Source: Candidatus Brevefilum sp. | GTDB lineage: Bacteria; Chloroflexota; Anaerolineae; Anaerolineales; Anaerolineaceae | Assembly (NCBI GenBank): GCA_029210815.1 | Contig: JARGGB010000029.1 | Location: 1 to 37,562, forward strand | Reading direction: 5' to 3' | DNA: 37,562 nucleotides | In this document: piece after piece, positions 37,505-37,562 of the stretch | Layout of the letters: each line of letters starts with the position of its first letter | Position numbering within the stretch: position 1 is the stretch's first letter | The notes under the pieces: model-generated | The model's database searches: none | Told to the model about the DNA's origin: nothing | Seen by the model: only the letters and a program-made list of their open reading frames with translations | Made by a program: the position numbers and the translations under genes

Positions 37505-37562
37505 CGGGTTTCCTCTCTTTATTAAATGGTAGAAGACTATTCTAACATTAAGAGCGAATAAA

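Overview
The window looks like chromosomal DNA of an anaerobic member of the Chloroflexota, most likely class Anaerolineae. This placement is an inference from gene content. The evidence is very large secreted subtilases ending in a short Y-L-P tail, lipoproteins with Thr/Pro linkers, GH38, GH2 and GH3 glycosidases, a GPH-type symporter, a fused ATP sulfurylase/APS kinase, and a DUF438-hemerythrin-PAS protein beside a Crp-family regulator and a 2[4Fe-4S] ferredoxin. No rRNA, tRNA, CRISPR array, prophage or origin was seen.

Layout, left to right. (1) 1-521: the 5' part of an IS200-type tnpA, cut by the window edge, with hairpins of the element's end. (2) 565-12591: two giant secreted S8 peptidases in tandem on the minus strand (2214 and about 1717 aa), each with its own terminator, sharing C-terminal Ig/cadherin-like modules and a Y-L-P tail. 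(3) 12592-13388: a gene-free, AT-rich gap holding a compact set of nested inverted repeats. (4) 13389-15491, plus strand: msrB, a NYN nuclease-like protein with a LOTUS/OST-HTH end and a probable leaderless start, and a MESH1-like HD alarmone hydrolase. (5) 15591-18080, minus: GH3 glycosidase with a PA14 insert. (6) 18194-20407, plus: Crp-type regulator, ferredoxin and DUF438-hemerythrin-PAS protein, probably one redox- or NO-responsive unit. (7) 20498-23635, minus: GH38 alpha-mannosidase; then a DUF4037 protein on plus. (8) 25053-28940, minus: a phosphofructokinase homologue with changed active-site residues, then a ChrA-type transporter probably co-transcribed behind a GPH symporter, with a divergent TetR gene. 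(9) 29937-31694, minus: fused sat/cysC with a readable promoter; divergent from it a glycosyltransferase gene broken by two single-base losses. (10) 32918-35392, minus: GH2 beta-mannosidase; divergent lipoprotein and YjbQ-family genes; and at the right edge a hemerythrin gene with an in-frame stop at codon 14.

Working together, the two exported proteases can digest protein outside the cell, while the leaderless (probably cytoplasmic) GH3, GH38 and GH2 enzymes can finish sugar chains containing beta-glucose, alpha-mannose and beta-mannose, as found on N-glycans or mannans. The GPH symporter is a possible sugar entry route. The most noteworthy observations are the phosphofructokinase homologue lacking the expected catalytic Asp, the nested structure upstream of msrB, the shared Y-L-P tails, and the leaderless NYN-LOTUS gene beside an alarmone hydrolase.
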